Source: JACVRW01 sp963811055 | Lineage (GTDB): Bacteria > Actinomycetota > Thermoleophilia > Solirubrobacterales > Thermoleophilaceae | Length of the DNA stretch: 64,000 bases | Reading direction: 5' to 3' | Assembly: GCA_963811055.1 (NCBI GenBank) | Contig: CAWEPQ010000019.1 | Coordinates: forward strand, 558,001 to 622,000 | Part shown: positions 30,479 to 38,371 of the stretch, one piece after another | Position numbering within the stretch: the stretch's first letter is position 1 | Layout of the letters: the number at the start of each line of letters is the position of its first letter | Notes under the pieces: model-generated | The model's input: only the letters and a program-made list of their open reading frames with translations | Databases searched by the model: none | What the model was told of the DNA's origin: nothing | Position numbers and translations under genes: made by a program

Positions 30479-30877
30479 GTGTCGCACGAGAACGTCGAAA
30501 CTGTTCGCCGTGTCTACGAAGGGGTGAACGCCCGCATGGAGACACCCCGGGAGCTGTTCGACCCGGACTACGAGTTCGACAACACGGAACTCTGGCCGGA
30601 TCTCAGCGGAGTCCTGGGATTTGACGCGGCACAGGAAGCCATGCGCGAGTACTGGGAGACGTTCGACGGGTACCGCGTCCAGATCGAAGAGGTGATCCAC
30701 GCCGACGAGGGGCGGGTGGTGAACGTCGTCCGCGATGGCGGGCGGATGAAAGGGACGGACGCCGAGGTCTGGAACCGGTTCTTTCACGTCTGGACACTTC
30801 GTGACGGGAAGATCGTCCGCCTCTCGGTGCACACCGACCGGAAACGATCCCTCGAAGCCGCCGGCCTGCCCGAGTAG
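30479..30877 (+). CDS. SnoaL-like protein
   Basis: A 132-residue SnoaL-like protein beginning MSHENVETVRRVYEGVNARMETPRELFDPDYEFDNTELWPDL, with GFDAAQEAMREYWETFDGYRVQIEEVIHADEGRVVNVVRDGGRMKGTDAEVWNRFFHVWTLRDGKIVRLSVHTDRKRSLEAAGL. The last part (W-LRDGKI-R----DR--ALEAAGL) is the family hallmark. GTG 30479 follows GATACT by 9 nt. It shares promoter style and length with the gene at 29152 but sequence identity looks modest, so this is an old duplication. Confidence 0.8.
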   Translation: MSHENVETVRRVYEGVNARMETPRELFDPDYEFDNTELWPDLSGVLGFDAAQEAMREYWETFDGYRVQIEEVIHADEGRVVNVVRDGGRMKGTDAEVWNRFFHVWTLRDGKIVRLSVHTDRKRSLEAAGLPE

Positions 30878-30881
30878 CGGC

Positions 30882-30887
30882 GATACT
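30882..30887 (+). promoter_or_regulatory. -10 element GATACT, leaderless
   Basis: GATACT is 8 nt before ATG 30896 and starts only 5 nt after the stop of the previous SnoaL gene, so each paralog seems to carry its own promoter. Confidence 0.6.
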
Positions 30888-30895
30888 GGCCGGGG

Positions 30896-31507
30896 ATGCA
30901 CACCCCGGCCGTAACGCGAGTCGTCTTCGACGGGCCGGCACCGGCGCAGCGCACCTTCAGCGACCGTCTGACTGTTCGCTTTCCGAGGACGGCCCGCACG
31001 CTGATGGCGGTCGGAATTCGGTTCTGCGGTCCGCGTTCGAGCGTGCGGAGAGACGGACTTCGCCGTGTGCTGCGCTCAGGCTGGGCTGCCGCGCTTCGCA
31101 AGGACTGGGAGCTGATGTGCGCCCGCTACTCCCCTGAGGTGCTCTGGGAGATGCCGGAGGAGTTCCAGACGCTCGGATTCGCCGAGTCCTATCGCGGCCA
31201 TGAGGGCCTGGTCCAGGGGCTCGAGCAGTTCTCGGAGGCGTTCGAGTCCTGGGAGATCCGCCCCGACCGCGCCCTGGACTTCGGCGACCGGGTCCTGGCC
31301 CTCGGCCGGTTCAGCGGCAAGGCACGTGTGAGCGGCGTGGAATGGCAGCAGGAGTTCTCCCAGCTGGTCACGCTCCACCGTGGGCTCGTGGTCCGCGACC
31401 GGTTCTTCTACTCCTGGGAGCAGGGGCTGCGAGCCGCGGGGCTCAGCCCGGAGGACTGGGCGCGTGTAAAGGCGCCGGCCGAGGCCTACGGCGACGGAAG
31501 GCGCTGA
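30896..31507 (+). CDS. SnoaL-like protein with extended N-terminus
   Basis: A 203-residue protein. About 65 N-terminal residues (FSDRLTVRFPRTARTLMAVGIRFCGPRSSVRR) resemble the N-terminus of the gene at 441; then comes the SnoaL domain (LRSGWAAALRKDWELMCARYSPEVLWEMPEEF, YRGHEGLVQGLEQFSEAF, VTLHRGLVVRDRFFYSWEQGLRAAGL). This composite form recurs twice here, so the N-terminal part is a real module and not read-through. ATG 30896 follows GATACT by 8 nt. The 3' end overlaps the convergent basic protein gene by 22 nt. Confidence 0.75.
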   Translation: MHTPAVTRVVFDGPAPAQRTFSDRLTVRFPRTARTLMAVGIRFCGPRSSVRRDGLRRVLRSGWAAALRKDWELMCARYSPEVLWEMPEEFQTLGFAESYRGHEGLVQGLEQFSEAFESWEIRPDRALDFGDRVLALGRFSGKARVSGVEWQQEFSQLVTLHRGLVVRDRFFYSWEQGLRAAGLSPEDWARVKAPAEAYGDGRR

Positions 31508-31728
31508 TCCTGCGGGGGCGGACCGACCTCGAGGTCGTCGTCCGCCGGTATTTCGCCGTCGCCGGGCGGAGCGATCTCCGTCAGCGTGTCGCTGGGCGAC
31601 TCCAGCTCCAGGGCCGCCGCGCGCTTGCGGGCGTCCTTCCTGGCTGCCTTCTCATGGCGCCGCTCGAGAAGCCTGCGTTCGCGATTGAGCTTCGCCATCG
31701 TGGTCTTTCGCTTGCCACTTGAGGCCAT
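31486..31728 (-). CDS. Small basic helical protein, function unknown
   Basis: An 80-residue protein. The first half is highly basic and helical (MASSGKRKTTMAKLNRERRLLERRHEKAARKDARKRAAA), likely a coiled coil that could bind nucleic acid or ribosome; the second half is acidic and proline-rich. A perfect AAGGAGG 6 nt before ATG 31728 indicates strong translation, unlike the leaderless genes around. It lies just downstream of cspA on the same strand, beyond a hairpin. Confidence 0.65.
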   Translation of the reverse strand: MASSGKRKTTMAKLNRERRLLERRHEKAARKDARKRAAALELESPSDTLTEIAPPGDGEIPADDDLEVGPPPQDQRLPSP

Positions 31729-31759
31729 GACTGTCCTCCTTGTTCGGGCGGGCGAGGGC

Positions 31760-31787
31760 GCGGAGGGCCCGGTTCCGGACCCTCCGC
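31760..31787 (-). terminator. Hairpin downstream of cspA
   Basis: GCGGAGGG-C-CCGG-TT-CCGG-A-CCCTCCGC forms an 8+4-bp stem with one mismatch, 26 nt after the cspA stop. It probably ends or processes the abundant cspA mRNA. Confidence 0.6.
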
Positions 31788-31812
31788 TGTCACTCGTGGT
31801 TCTAAGGGGCTC

Positions 31813-32016
31813 TTAGAGCACCTGTACGTTCGCGGCGGCCGGACCCTTGGGTCCCTGCTCTGCGTCGTAGCTCACCTTCGCACCGTCGGACAACGACTTG
31901 AAGCCGGTGCCCTGAATCGCGTTGTGGTGTACGAACAGATCCTTGCCAGCGTCGTCGGGCGTAATAAATCCAAAGCCCTTGTCGTCACTGAACCACTTAA
32001 CGGTTCCTGTTGCCAT
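31813..32016 (-). CDS. cspA: Cold shock protein
   Basis: A 67-residue CspA-family single OB-fold RNA chaperone, normal size. RNP1 (KGFGFI) and RNP2 (LFVHHNAI) are intact, and it ends GPKGPAAANVQVL. It binds single-stranded RNA and DNA, melting structure in the cold or during growth. ATG 32016 has GGAGGGGG upstream; the much longer open frame above it is not real. Monocistronic, with its own downstream hairpin. Confidence 0.95.
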   Translation of the reverse strand: MATGTVKWFSDDKGFGFITPDDAGKDLFVHHNAIQGTGFKSLSDGAKVSYDAEQGPKGPAAANVQVL

Positions 32017-32135
32017 CTGTGTGTCCCCCTCCGGGGTATGTGCACTGCGAAACGCGGAGGGTGCTGAGAGGCAACAACTGCGGAAACGCGGGCACGTCTT
32101 TGGTCGAGCGGGAGCCCGACCCGTGGTGCACAAGT

Positions 32136-33146
32136 CTAACGCGCGTCCGGTCGAGCGACCAAAGCGGCCGCCCGCAGCTCGGTTAGCCCCTGCTCCTTGG
32201 ACACCACGGGCTCGTAGCCGAGCTCGCGCCGCGCCTTTGAGATGTCGATCGTGCACTCCTGCGCGGAGACCCAGTAGGCGAAGCGGGTCACGGGCGGTTC
32301 GCCCTTCAGCGGCAGCGCCCGCCAGGCCGCCTCGGCGGCGGGTGCCGCCAAGCGCGCCGCCCAGCCCGGAACCGACCGCGTGGGCGGCTCGACGCCCTGC
32401 GAGCTGATCAGCTCCGAGAGGAACTCCCGGAACACCACCGGCTCGCCGTCGGTCACGAAGTAGACCTGACCCGCGCGGCCGCGCTCGGCCGTGAGCATCA
32501 GTCCCTCCACCACGTTGTCCACGTGCGTGATCGACGTGCGGTGCCCACCGCCGTCTATCCACATGAAGCGCCCGCCCCGGACCATCGCGAGGATGTTGGG
32601 GAGGAGCGTGGTGTCGCCCGCGCCCCACACGAAGCGGGGGCGCATCGACAGCGTCTCGAAGCCGTCCTTGTTGGCGGCGATCACCGCTTCCTCGGCGCGC
32701 GCCTTGGTGGCCGAGTAGAGCGCCTTCGAGTCGGGCCGCCGCGGCGCGGTCTCGTCCACGTTCACCAGCGGTTCGCCGGCCATGAGCGCCGCCTCGGTGC
32801 CGCAGTGCACGAAGCGGCGAACACCGGCCTGCTCGGAGGCCTGGAGGGCGTTGCGGGTGCCGGTCACGTTCCCGCGCTCGAACTCCTCGGGCTCGCCCCA
32901 CTGACCGAGGTGAGCGGCCAGGTGGAAGGTCACGGCGCAGCCGTGGGCACCCTCGGTCATCGAGGCCACGTCGTCGAGGTCGCCGCGCACGGGCTCGGCG
33001 CCCAGCGCCGCCACGGTGTCGGCGGAGCGCTCGGAGCGGGCGAGCGCCCCCACGGTCCAGCCCTCGGACACCAGCCGTCGCAGTAGATGTCCGCCGATGA
33101 AGCCGGATCCGCCCGTTACGAACGCGGTTTTGGGCTCGGTTGCCAC
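32136..33146 (-). CDS. NAD-dependent epimerase/dehydratase (3-beta-HSD-like SDR)
   Basis: A 336-residue extended SDR. The nucleotide motif TGGSGFIGGHLLRRL is at residues 11-25. The active site appears as YSATKARAEE (Y-x-x-x-K) after HCGTEAALMAG, so Thr/Glu replace the usual Ser region. It probably acts on a sterol-like, dihydroflavonol-like or nucleotide-sugar substrate. GTG 33146 is preceded by TAGGTT at 6 nt. It is divergent from the ROK regulator gene, with a gap of 50 nt. Confidence 0.85.
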   Translation of the reverse strand: MATEPKTAFVTGGSGFIGGHLLRRLVSEGWTVGALARSERSADTVAALGAEPVRGDLDDVASMTEGAHGCAVTFHLAAHLGQWGEPEEFERGNVTGTRNALQASEQAGVRRFVHCGTEAALMAGEPLVNVDETAPRRPDSKALYSATKARAEEAVIAANKDGFETLSMRPRFVWGAGDTTLLPNILAMVRGGRFMWIDGGGHRTSITHVDNVVEGLMLTAERGRAGQVYFVTDGEPVVFREFLSELISSQGVEPPTRSVPGWAARLAAPAAEAAWRALPLKGEPPVTRFAYWVSAQECTIDISKARRELGYEPVVSKEQGLTELRAAALVARPDAR

Positions 33147-33152
33147 GGCGTC

Positions 33153-33158
33153 AACCTA
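33153..33158 (-). promoter_or_regulatory. -10 element TAGGTT, leaderless
   Basis: TAGGTT on the minus strand is 6 nt before GTG 33146. Confidence 0.6.
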
Positions 33159-33166
33159 TCGCCTCG

Positions 33167-33192
33167 GGTTTCTGAGGAGTCCGGAAAAAACC
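33167..33192. promoter_or_regulatory. Possible ROK operator upstream of the regulator gene
   Basis: GGTTT and AAACC form an inverted repeat 16 nt apart, containing GTTTC and GGAAAA. The pair GTTTC/GGAAAA recurs at 34460-34474, just before the binding-protein gene. Autoregulation plus transporter control by the ROK protein would fit, but this is inference. Confidence 0.35.
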
Positions 33193-33196
33193 AGGC

Positions 33197-34459
33197 ATGA
33201 ATACATCGGGTTTTGTGCAGACCCTTGACAAACCATCTCCGGATCGAAGAGGCTCGCCCCGGCGAATGTCCGGATCGCTCGAATCACTGCGTGAGCTCAA
33301 CCGACTGCGCATAGTGGATGCACTCCGTCATGACGGAACTGCGAGCAGGGCTCAGATAGCCCGGCAGACGGGGCTGTCCCCGTCCACCGTGTCCACGGTG
33401 ATCGGCGAGCTCCAGCGCGCCGGGCTCGTGGTGGAGAGCCCGCTCGAGCCCGCCGGCCGCCAGGGTCGCCCGGCCGCGCAGCTGGCGCTCGACCCCTCGG
33501 CCGGCTCGGCGGTGGGAATCGACTTCGACCACGACAAGATCCGCGTTGCGGTGAGCGACCTCGCCAGGACGGTGCTGGCCGAGGCGAGCGTGCGCATCGA
33601 CGTGGACCACGACGCCTTCAGGGCGCTCGAGCACGCTTCGGAGCTCGTGGCCCGCGTGCTGGACGAGGCCGACGTGGACAGGAACAGCGTGCTCGGCGCC
33701 GGAATGGCGCTACCCGGTCCGGTGGATCAGGTTCGCGGTGCTCTCCACACGAGCCCGATCCTCACCGGCTGGGCGAACGTGGACGTGGCGGCCGAGCTCG
33801 AGAAGCGGATTGACGTGCCCGTGCACCTCGACAACGACGCCAACCTGGGCGCGCTGGCCGAGGTCACGCTCGGGGCCGGGCGCAACGTGCGGTCGGCCGC
33901 CTACATCCAGATGTCCTCGGGCATCGGCGCGGGCATGATCGTGGACGGGCGCCCATATCACGGGCACCGCGGGATCGCCGGAGAGATCGGCCATGTGATC
34001 GTGGACGAGCAGGGACAGATCTGCCGCTGCGGCAATCGCGGCTGCCTCGAGACGCTGGCCTCGGGGCCGGCGCTGGTGACGCTGCTGGGTCCGAGCCACG
34101 GCCACGGACTGACCGTGGAGAGCATCATCGGGCTGGCGCGTGACGGCGATCCGGGCGCCCGGAGGGCGATCGCCGACGCCGGCTGGGCGGTGGGGCGGGT
34201 CGTGGCAGGGCTGTGCAACCTGTTCAACCCGGAGATGGTCGTGGTGGGAGGGGATCTGGGCACGGCGGGCGAACTGCTGATCGATCCCCTGCGCGAGTCG
34301 ATCGACCGATACGCACTTCCCACGGCCACGGAGCACCTCGAGGTGGTGGCCGGCGAGCTCGGAGAGCGAGCCAACCTTCTCGGTGCGCTTGCGCTCGCGA
34401 TCGCACAGTCGGGACAGGCCGTGGCCGCGCGCATCGCCGGAGGGGTGAGCGCGGCTTGA
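33197..34459 (+). CDS. ROK-family transcriptional repressor of the sugar locus
   Basis: A 420-residue ROK regulator (XylR/NagC type). The N-terminal winged HTH reads ESLRELNRLRIVDALRHDGTASRAQIARQTGLSPSTVSTVIGELQRAGLV. The ROK sugar-kinase-like domain has an ATP-loop-like GIDFDHDKIRVAV, sugar-binding GEIGHVIVDEQG, and the zinc motif C-x-CGNRGC-LE. Such repressors release DNA when they bind the sugar. It precedes the transporter genes on the same strand. The start may be ATG 33197, or ATG 33266 (MSGSLES), which removes 23 residues with no homology. Confidence 0.88.
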   Translation: MNTSGFVQTLDKPSPDRRGSPRRMSGSLESLRELNRLRIVDALRHDGTASRAQIARQTGLSPSTVSTVIGELQRAGLVVESPLEPAGRQGRPAAQLALDPSAGSAVGIDFDHDKIRVAVSDLARTVLAEASVRIDVDHDAFRALEHASELVARVLDEADVDRNSVLGAGMALPGPVDQVRGALHTSPILTGWANVDVAAELEKRIDVPVHLDNDANLGALAEVTLGAGRNVRSAAYIQMSSGIGAGMIVDGRPYHGHRGIAGEIGHVIVDEQGQICRCGNRGCLETLASGPALVTLLGPSHGHGLTVESIIGLARDGDPGARRAIADAGWAVGRVVAGLCNLFNPEMVVVGGDLGTAGELLIDPLRESIDRYALPTATEHLEVVAGELGERANLLGALALAIAQSGQAVAARIAGGVSAA

Positions 34460-34499
34460 GTTTCAGTTGGAAAACAAAACCCGGAGGAGAGGAGCCGAA

Positions 34500-35606
34500 G
34501 TGAGGAGGAAAAGGATCTGGAGCGCGGCAGCAGCCGTGACTCTTGCCATGGCGTCGATCGCCGCGGGTTGCGGCGACGACGACGACGGAGGTGACAGCGG
34601 GGACAGCGGCGGCAGCGGGGGCGACGTCGGCAAGGTTGCGGTGCTTCTGCCCGACTCGAAGTCCTCGGTGCGCTGGGAGACCGTGGACCGTCCGTTCCTG
34701 CAGAAGGCGTTTGACGACGCCGGCGTGGACGCGGACATCTCCAACGCGGAGGGCGACAAGTCCACGCAGCAGCAGCAGGCCGAGCAGGCGATCACGAACG
34801 GTGCAAAGGTGATCCTGCTGGTGAACCTGGACTCGGGCTCCGGCGCGGCTATCGCGGCGAACGCCAAGTCACAGGGCGTGAAGGTGATCGACTATGACCG
34901 CCTGACGCTCGACACCGATGCCCAGGACTACTACGTCTCGTTCGACAACGAGGCCGTGGGCAAGCTCCAGGGCGAAGGTCTCGTCAACTGTGTTGGCGAC
35001 AAGCAGGGCGCTCAGATCGCGGTCCTCAACGGCTCGCCGACGGACAACAACGCAACGTTGTTCAAGAACGGGTACGACTCCGTGATCAACCCGAAGTTCG
35101 ATGCGGGTGAGTGGAAGGAAATCGACGATCAGTCGGTGCCGGACTGGGACAACCAGAAGGCGTTGACGATCTTCGAGCAGATGCTGCAGAAGAACAACAA
35201 CAAGGTAGATGGCGTACTGGCGGCCAATGACGGCCTCGGCAATGCGGCGATCTCGGCCCTGAAGCAGCGCAAGCTGCCGCAGATCCCGGTCACCGGCCAG
35301 GACGCGACCCTCGAGGGCATCCAGAACATCGTCAACGGAGACCAGTGCATGACGGTCTACAAGGCGATCAAGAAGGAGGCCGACGCGGCCGCCAAGCTGG
35401 CGATCGCACTCGCTAAGGGCGAGGAGCCGACCGAGACGACCGTTCCGATCGACAACGGCACGCACAAGGTGCCGTCGGTCCTGCTGGAGCCGGTTTCGGT
35501 CACGAAGGACACGATCAAGGACTATCTCGGCGAGCCTGACTTCCCGAAGAAGGAAGACATCTGTGCCGGGAAGCTCGAGGCCAAGTGCACGGAGCTCGGC
35601 CTCTAG
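34500..35606 (+). CDS. XylF-like sugar ABC transporter substrate-binding lipoprotein
   Basis: A 368-residue periplasmic-binding-type lipoprotein. The signal ends in a lipobox (SIAAGC, Cys near residue 22) followed by an acidic-glycine linker. The binding fold resembles xylose-binding XylF: KVAVLLPDSKSSVRWETVDRPF, INLDSGSGAAI-type, IDYDRLTLD, YYVSFDNEAVGKLQGEGLV. This suggests a pentose ligand. I chose GTG 34500 because GAGGAG is 6 nt upstream and a signal peptide then begins cleanly (MRRKRIWS). A stem-loop follows the gene. Confidence 0.9.
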   Translation: MRRKRIWSAAAAVTLAMASIAAGCGDDDDGGDSGDSGGSGGDVGKVAVLLPDSKSSVRWETVDRPFLQKAFDDAGVDADISNAEGDKSTQQQQAEQAITNGAKVILLVNLDSGSGAAIAANAKSQGVKVIDYDRLTLDTDAQDYYVSFDNEAVGKLQGEGLVNCVGDKQGAQIAVLNGSPTDNNATLFKNGYDSVINPKFDAGEWKEIDDQSVPDWDNQKALTIFEQMLQKNNNKVDGVLAANDGLGNAAISALKQRKLPQIPVTGQDATLEGIQNIVNGDQCMTVYKAIKKEADAAAKLAIALAKGEEPTETTVPIDNGTHKVPSVLLEPVSVTKDTIKDYLGEPDFPKKEDICAGKLEAKCTELGL

Positions 35607-35619
35607 GCCGAGGGTTGGT

Positions 35620-35645
35620 CCCGGGGCGCCTCAGGGCGCCCCGGG
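35620..35645 (+). terminator. Intra-operon stem-loop after the binding-protein gene
   Basis: CCCGGGGCGCC-TCAG-GGCGCCCCGGG is a perfect 11-bp stem 14 nt after the stop and 32 nt before the ATPase start. Partial termination or 3'-end protection here would make more binding protein than transporter, as is usual for sugar ABC operons. Confidence 0.7.
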
Positions 35646-35676
35646 CTGCCCGCCCGCAACCGAAGGAGAGACAGCA

Positions 35677-36468
35677 GTGAGCGATGCGCCGGTGCTGGAG
35701 CTGCGCGGCGTGACCAAGCGCTTCGGCGCGGTGGTGGCGCTGCACGAGGTTGACTTTCACGTGAATGCCGGCGAGGTCATGGCTCTCGTGGGCGACAACG
35801 GTGCGGGCAAGTCCACGCTGATCAAGTGCGTGGCCGGCATCCATCACATCGACGGCGGTGAGGTCTTCTTCGAGGGCTCGCCCGTGAGCATCTCTGGGCC
35901 GAAGGACGCCGCCAAGCTGGGGATCGAGGTGGTCTACCAGGACCTCGCTCTGGCGGACAACCTTGACGTGGTCCAGAACATGTTCCTCGGGCGCGAGGAG
36001 CTCGACAGCCTGCACAGACTCGACGAGATCGAGATGGAATCGCGCTCGCTGAAGACGCTCGATGAGCTTTCAGTCACGACCATCCGCTCCGTGCGCCAGA
36101 ACGTGGCCAGCCTCTCCGGCGGGCAGCGCCAGTCGGTGGCGGTAGCCAAGGCCGTGATGTGGAACTCCCGCGTGGTGATCCTCGATGAGCCCACGGCGGC
36201 GCTAGGCGTCGCGCAGACGCGCCAGGTGCTCGACCTCGTCAAGCGGCTCGGCGAGCAGGGGCTGGCGGTGATCCTGGTTTCCCACAACCTGCACGACGTG
36301 TTCGAGGTGGCTGACACGATCACCGTCCTCAGGCTCGGCCAGAACGTTTCCGAGTACAAGCGCACGGAGACGAACCCACAGGAGATCGTCGAGGCCATCA
36401 CCGCCGGCAAGCTCTCCAAGGTGCCCGGACAGGGTGACCTCGACGTGGAAGCCGAGGTGTCCGCATGA
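35677..36468 (+). CDS. Sugar ABC transporter ATPase, single nucleotide-binding domain
   Basis: A 263-residue ABC ATPase: Walker A GDNGAGKS, Q-loop YQDLALADN, signature SLSGGQRQSVAVAKA, Walker B VVILDEPTAALG, H-loop VSHN. Related XylG/RbsA proteins have two fused ATPase domains (about 500 residues); this one has one, as in FrcA-type transporters, so the functional unit must be a dimer. GTG 35677 has AAGGAG 8-9 nt upstream. It overlaps the permease start in ATGA. Confidence 0.9.
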   Translation: MSDAPVLELRGVTKRFGAVVALHEVDFHVNAGEVMALVGDNGAGKSTLIKCVAGIHHIDGGEVFFEGSPVSISGPKDAAKLGIEVVYQDLALADNLDVVQNMFLGREELDSLHRLDEIEMESRSLKTLDELSVTTIRSVRQNVASLSGGQRQSVAVAKAVMWNSRVVILDEPTAALGVAQTRQVLDLVKRLGEQGLAVILVSHNLHDVFEVADTITVLRLGQNVSEYKRTETNPQEIVEAITAGKLSKVPGQGDLDVEAEVSA

Positions 36469-37685
36469 GCGCGGCAGCCGGAGCCGCCTCGGCCCAGCCC
36501 GCGTCACTGCGCGACGTGGCGAAGCAATGGTGGACCGACGTCAAGTCGGGCGAGCTCGGCTCGCTTCCGATCATCGTCGGCCTGGTGATCATCGCCATCG
36601 TCTTCCAGTCGCAGAACGACCGCTTCCTCACGGCGGGGAACTTCGTGAACCTGATCGTCCAGTCGGCGGCGTACACGACGATCGCCATGGGCATCGTCTT
36701 CGTGCTGCTGCTCGGCGAGATCGACCTGTCGGTGGGCTATGTGTCGGGCGTGGCGGGCGTGATCGCCACGGTGCTCCTGATCCCCGACGGCAACGAGGTG
36801 CCGACGATCGTCGCGATCGTCGCGGCGCTGGCGGCTGGGGCCGCGATCGGGGCCTTCCACGGCATCCTCTTCGCCAAGGTCGGCATCCCGTCGTTCGTGG
36901 TCACCCTGGCCGGATTAATCGCCTGGAACGGGGTGGTGCTGCTGTTGATTGGCAGCCGCGGCACCGTGATCCTCCAGGACGACTTCATCATCGACCTCGC
37001 CAACGGCTTCCTCTCGGAGGGGACCGCGTGGCTGCTAATGCTGGTCTGCGTCGCGCTGTACGCGGCCACGCAGCTCAACGAGATCCGCGTGCGCCGCAAT
37101 GCGGGACTCGAGCAGGAGCCCTACCTGCTACCGGCTCTGCGAGTGGGCGCGCTCGCCGTCGCCCTCGTGGCGGTCGTGTACGTGGCCAACCAGGACCGCG
37201 GCATCCCGTACGTGGGCGTGCTGGTGGCCGCGCTCCTCGTCTTCTGGAGCTTCATCCTCGGGCGCACCCGCTTCGGCCGCTACGTGTACGCGGTCGGCGG
37301 CAACGCCGAGGCGGCGCGGCGCGCGGGCATCAACGTGGACCGCATACGCATCTACGTCTTCGCGATCTGCTCGCTGATGGCGGCGGTGGGCGGGATCATC
37401 CTCGCCTCGCGCCTGCGCTCGGTGGACACGAACGCGGGCGGCGGCTCGATCCTTCTCTATTCGATCGCGGCCGCGGTGATCGGCGGTACGTCGCTGTTCG
37501 GAGGCCGGGGACACATCAAGAGCGCCCTGCTCGGAGCGCTGGTGATCGCGTCGATCGACAACGGGCTGGGCCTGCTCGGCCTCGGCTCCGGTGAGAAGTT
37601 CGTCATCACCGGCGGCGTGCTGCTGCTCGCGGTCACGGTGGACTCCGTATCGCGCCGCCGCCAGACGCAGGCCGGACGCTTATAG
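36465..37685 (+). CDS. XylH-like sugar ABC transporter permease
   Basis: A 406-residue permease of the BPD_transp_2 family (RbsC/XylH) with about ten hydrophobic segments. Hallmarks include LLGEIDLSVGYVSGVAGVIA and the cytoplasmic coupling loop GNAEAARRAGINVDRIRIYVF; GGTSLFGGRGHIKSALLGALVIASIDNGLGLLG is near the end. It moves the sugar delivered by the binding protein. ATG 36465 overlaps the ATPase stop (ATGA). Its own stop UAG overlaps the presumed start of the SDR gene. Confidence 0.92.
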   Translation: MSAAAGAASAQPASLRDVAKQWWTDVKSGELGSLPIIVGLVIIAIVFQSQNDRFLTAGNFVNLIVQSAAYTTIAMGIVFVLLLGEIDLSVGYVSGVAGVIATVLLIPDGNEVPTIVAIVAALAAGAAIGAFHGILFAKVGIPSFVVTLAGLIAWNGVVLLLIGSRGTVILQDDFIIDLANGFLSEGTAWLLMLVCVALYAATQLNEIRVRRNAGLEQEPYLLPALRVGALAVALVAVVYVANQDRGIPYVGVLVAALLVFWSFILGRTRFGRYVYAVGGNAEAARRAGINVDRIRIYVFAICSLMAAVGGIILASRLRSVDTNAGGGSILLYSIAAAVIGGTSLFGGRGHIKSALLGALVIASIDNGLGLLGLGSGEKFVITGGVLLLAVTVDSVSRRRQTQAGRL

Positions 37686-38371
37686 CTGCGTTATTCGTCA
37701 CCGGGGCGAGCAAGGGCGTCGGCGCCGCGGTGGCCCGACGCTTCGCCGAAGAGGGCTGGCGGGTGGCGTGTGCCTCGCGCAGCGGCGGCGATCTCGGGAT
37801 CGACGGCGCGCTGGGGCTCGTGTGCGACGTGCGCGACCCGGCGCAGGTGGATGCCGCGGTGTCCGCCGCCGTGGGCGAGTTCGGCGGCCTCGACGCGGCG
37901 GTGGCCAACGCCGGCGTGGGCTCGTACGGGCCCTTCCTCGAGCTACCGCCCGAGCAGGTGGACGAGATGATCGACGTGAACCTGAAGGGCACGCTCCACA
38001 CGGCGCGCGCCGTGCTCCCTCACCTCATCGAGTCCAAGGGCGACTTCCTCTCGCTCGCTTCGGTCGCGGGCCTCCGCGGGTTCCCCGGCGAGACTGTCTA
38101 CAACGCCTCGAAGTTCGGACAGCTCGGCTTCACGCGCTCGCTCGACCATGAGATGCGCGAGCTCGGGGTACGGGTGACCAACCTCTGCCCCGGAGGGGTC
38201 GCCACGGACTTCGCGATGGGCACCGGGCGCACCCCCGACATGCCCGAGCTCGAGGGGATGATGAGTCCCGAGGAGGTCGCGGACGTGGCCTGGTTCGTGG
38301 TCTCGCGCCCGAAGGGGCTGCGCATGATGACCGTGTCGTTCCGGCCCATGAACGAAGGGTCGTGGGGATGA
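37682..38371 (+). CDS. Short-chain dehydrogenase/reductase, probable AUA start
   Basis: A classical SDR of about 229 residues: TGASKGVGAAVARRF (cofactor loop), NAGVGSYG (NAG), SLASVAGLRGF with catalytic Ser, and YNASKFGQLG (Y-x-x-x-K). The first canonical start, GTG 37730, would delete the first beta strand and the glycine motif. Reading upstream in frame gives AALFVTGASKG directly after an ATA codon at 37682, which overlaps the permease stop as ATAG. This mimics the ATGA/GTGA overlaps of the flanking genes, so I propose ATA initiation, or a G-to-A change of an original ATG. Likely a sugar dehydrogenase in this operon. Confidence 0.75.
   Translation: MAALFVTGASKGVGAAVARRFAEEGWRVACASRSGGDLGIDGALGLVCDVRDPAQVDAAVSAAVGEFGGLDAAVANAGVGSYGPFLELPPEQVDEMIDVNLKGTLHTARAVLPHLIESKGDFLSLASVAGLRGFPGETVYNASKFGQLGFTRSLDHEMRELGVRVTNLCPGGVATDFAMGTGRTPDMPELEGMMSPEEVADVAWFVVSRPKGLRMMTVSFRPMNEGSWG

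Noticed and set aside
31813..32901. 362-residue fusion ending in the cold shock domain
   Set aside because: The upstream part is a shadow of the SDR gene in another frame; CspA starts at ATG 32016 with a strong ribosome site.
33224..33229. Perfect TTGACA as a -35 element for the ROK gene
   Set aside because: No acceptable -10 lies 16-19 nt downstream, and the position is inside the probable coding region.
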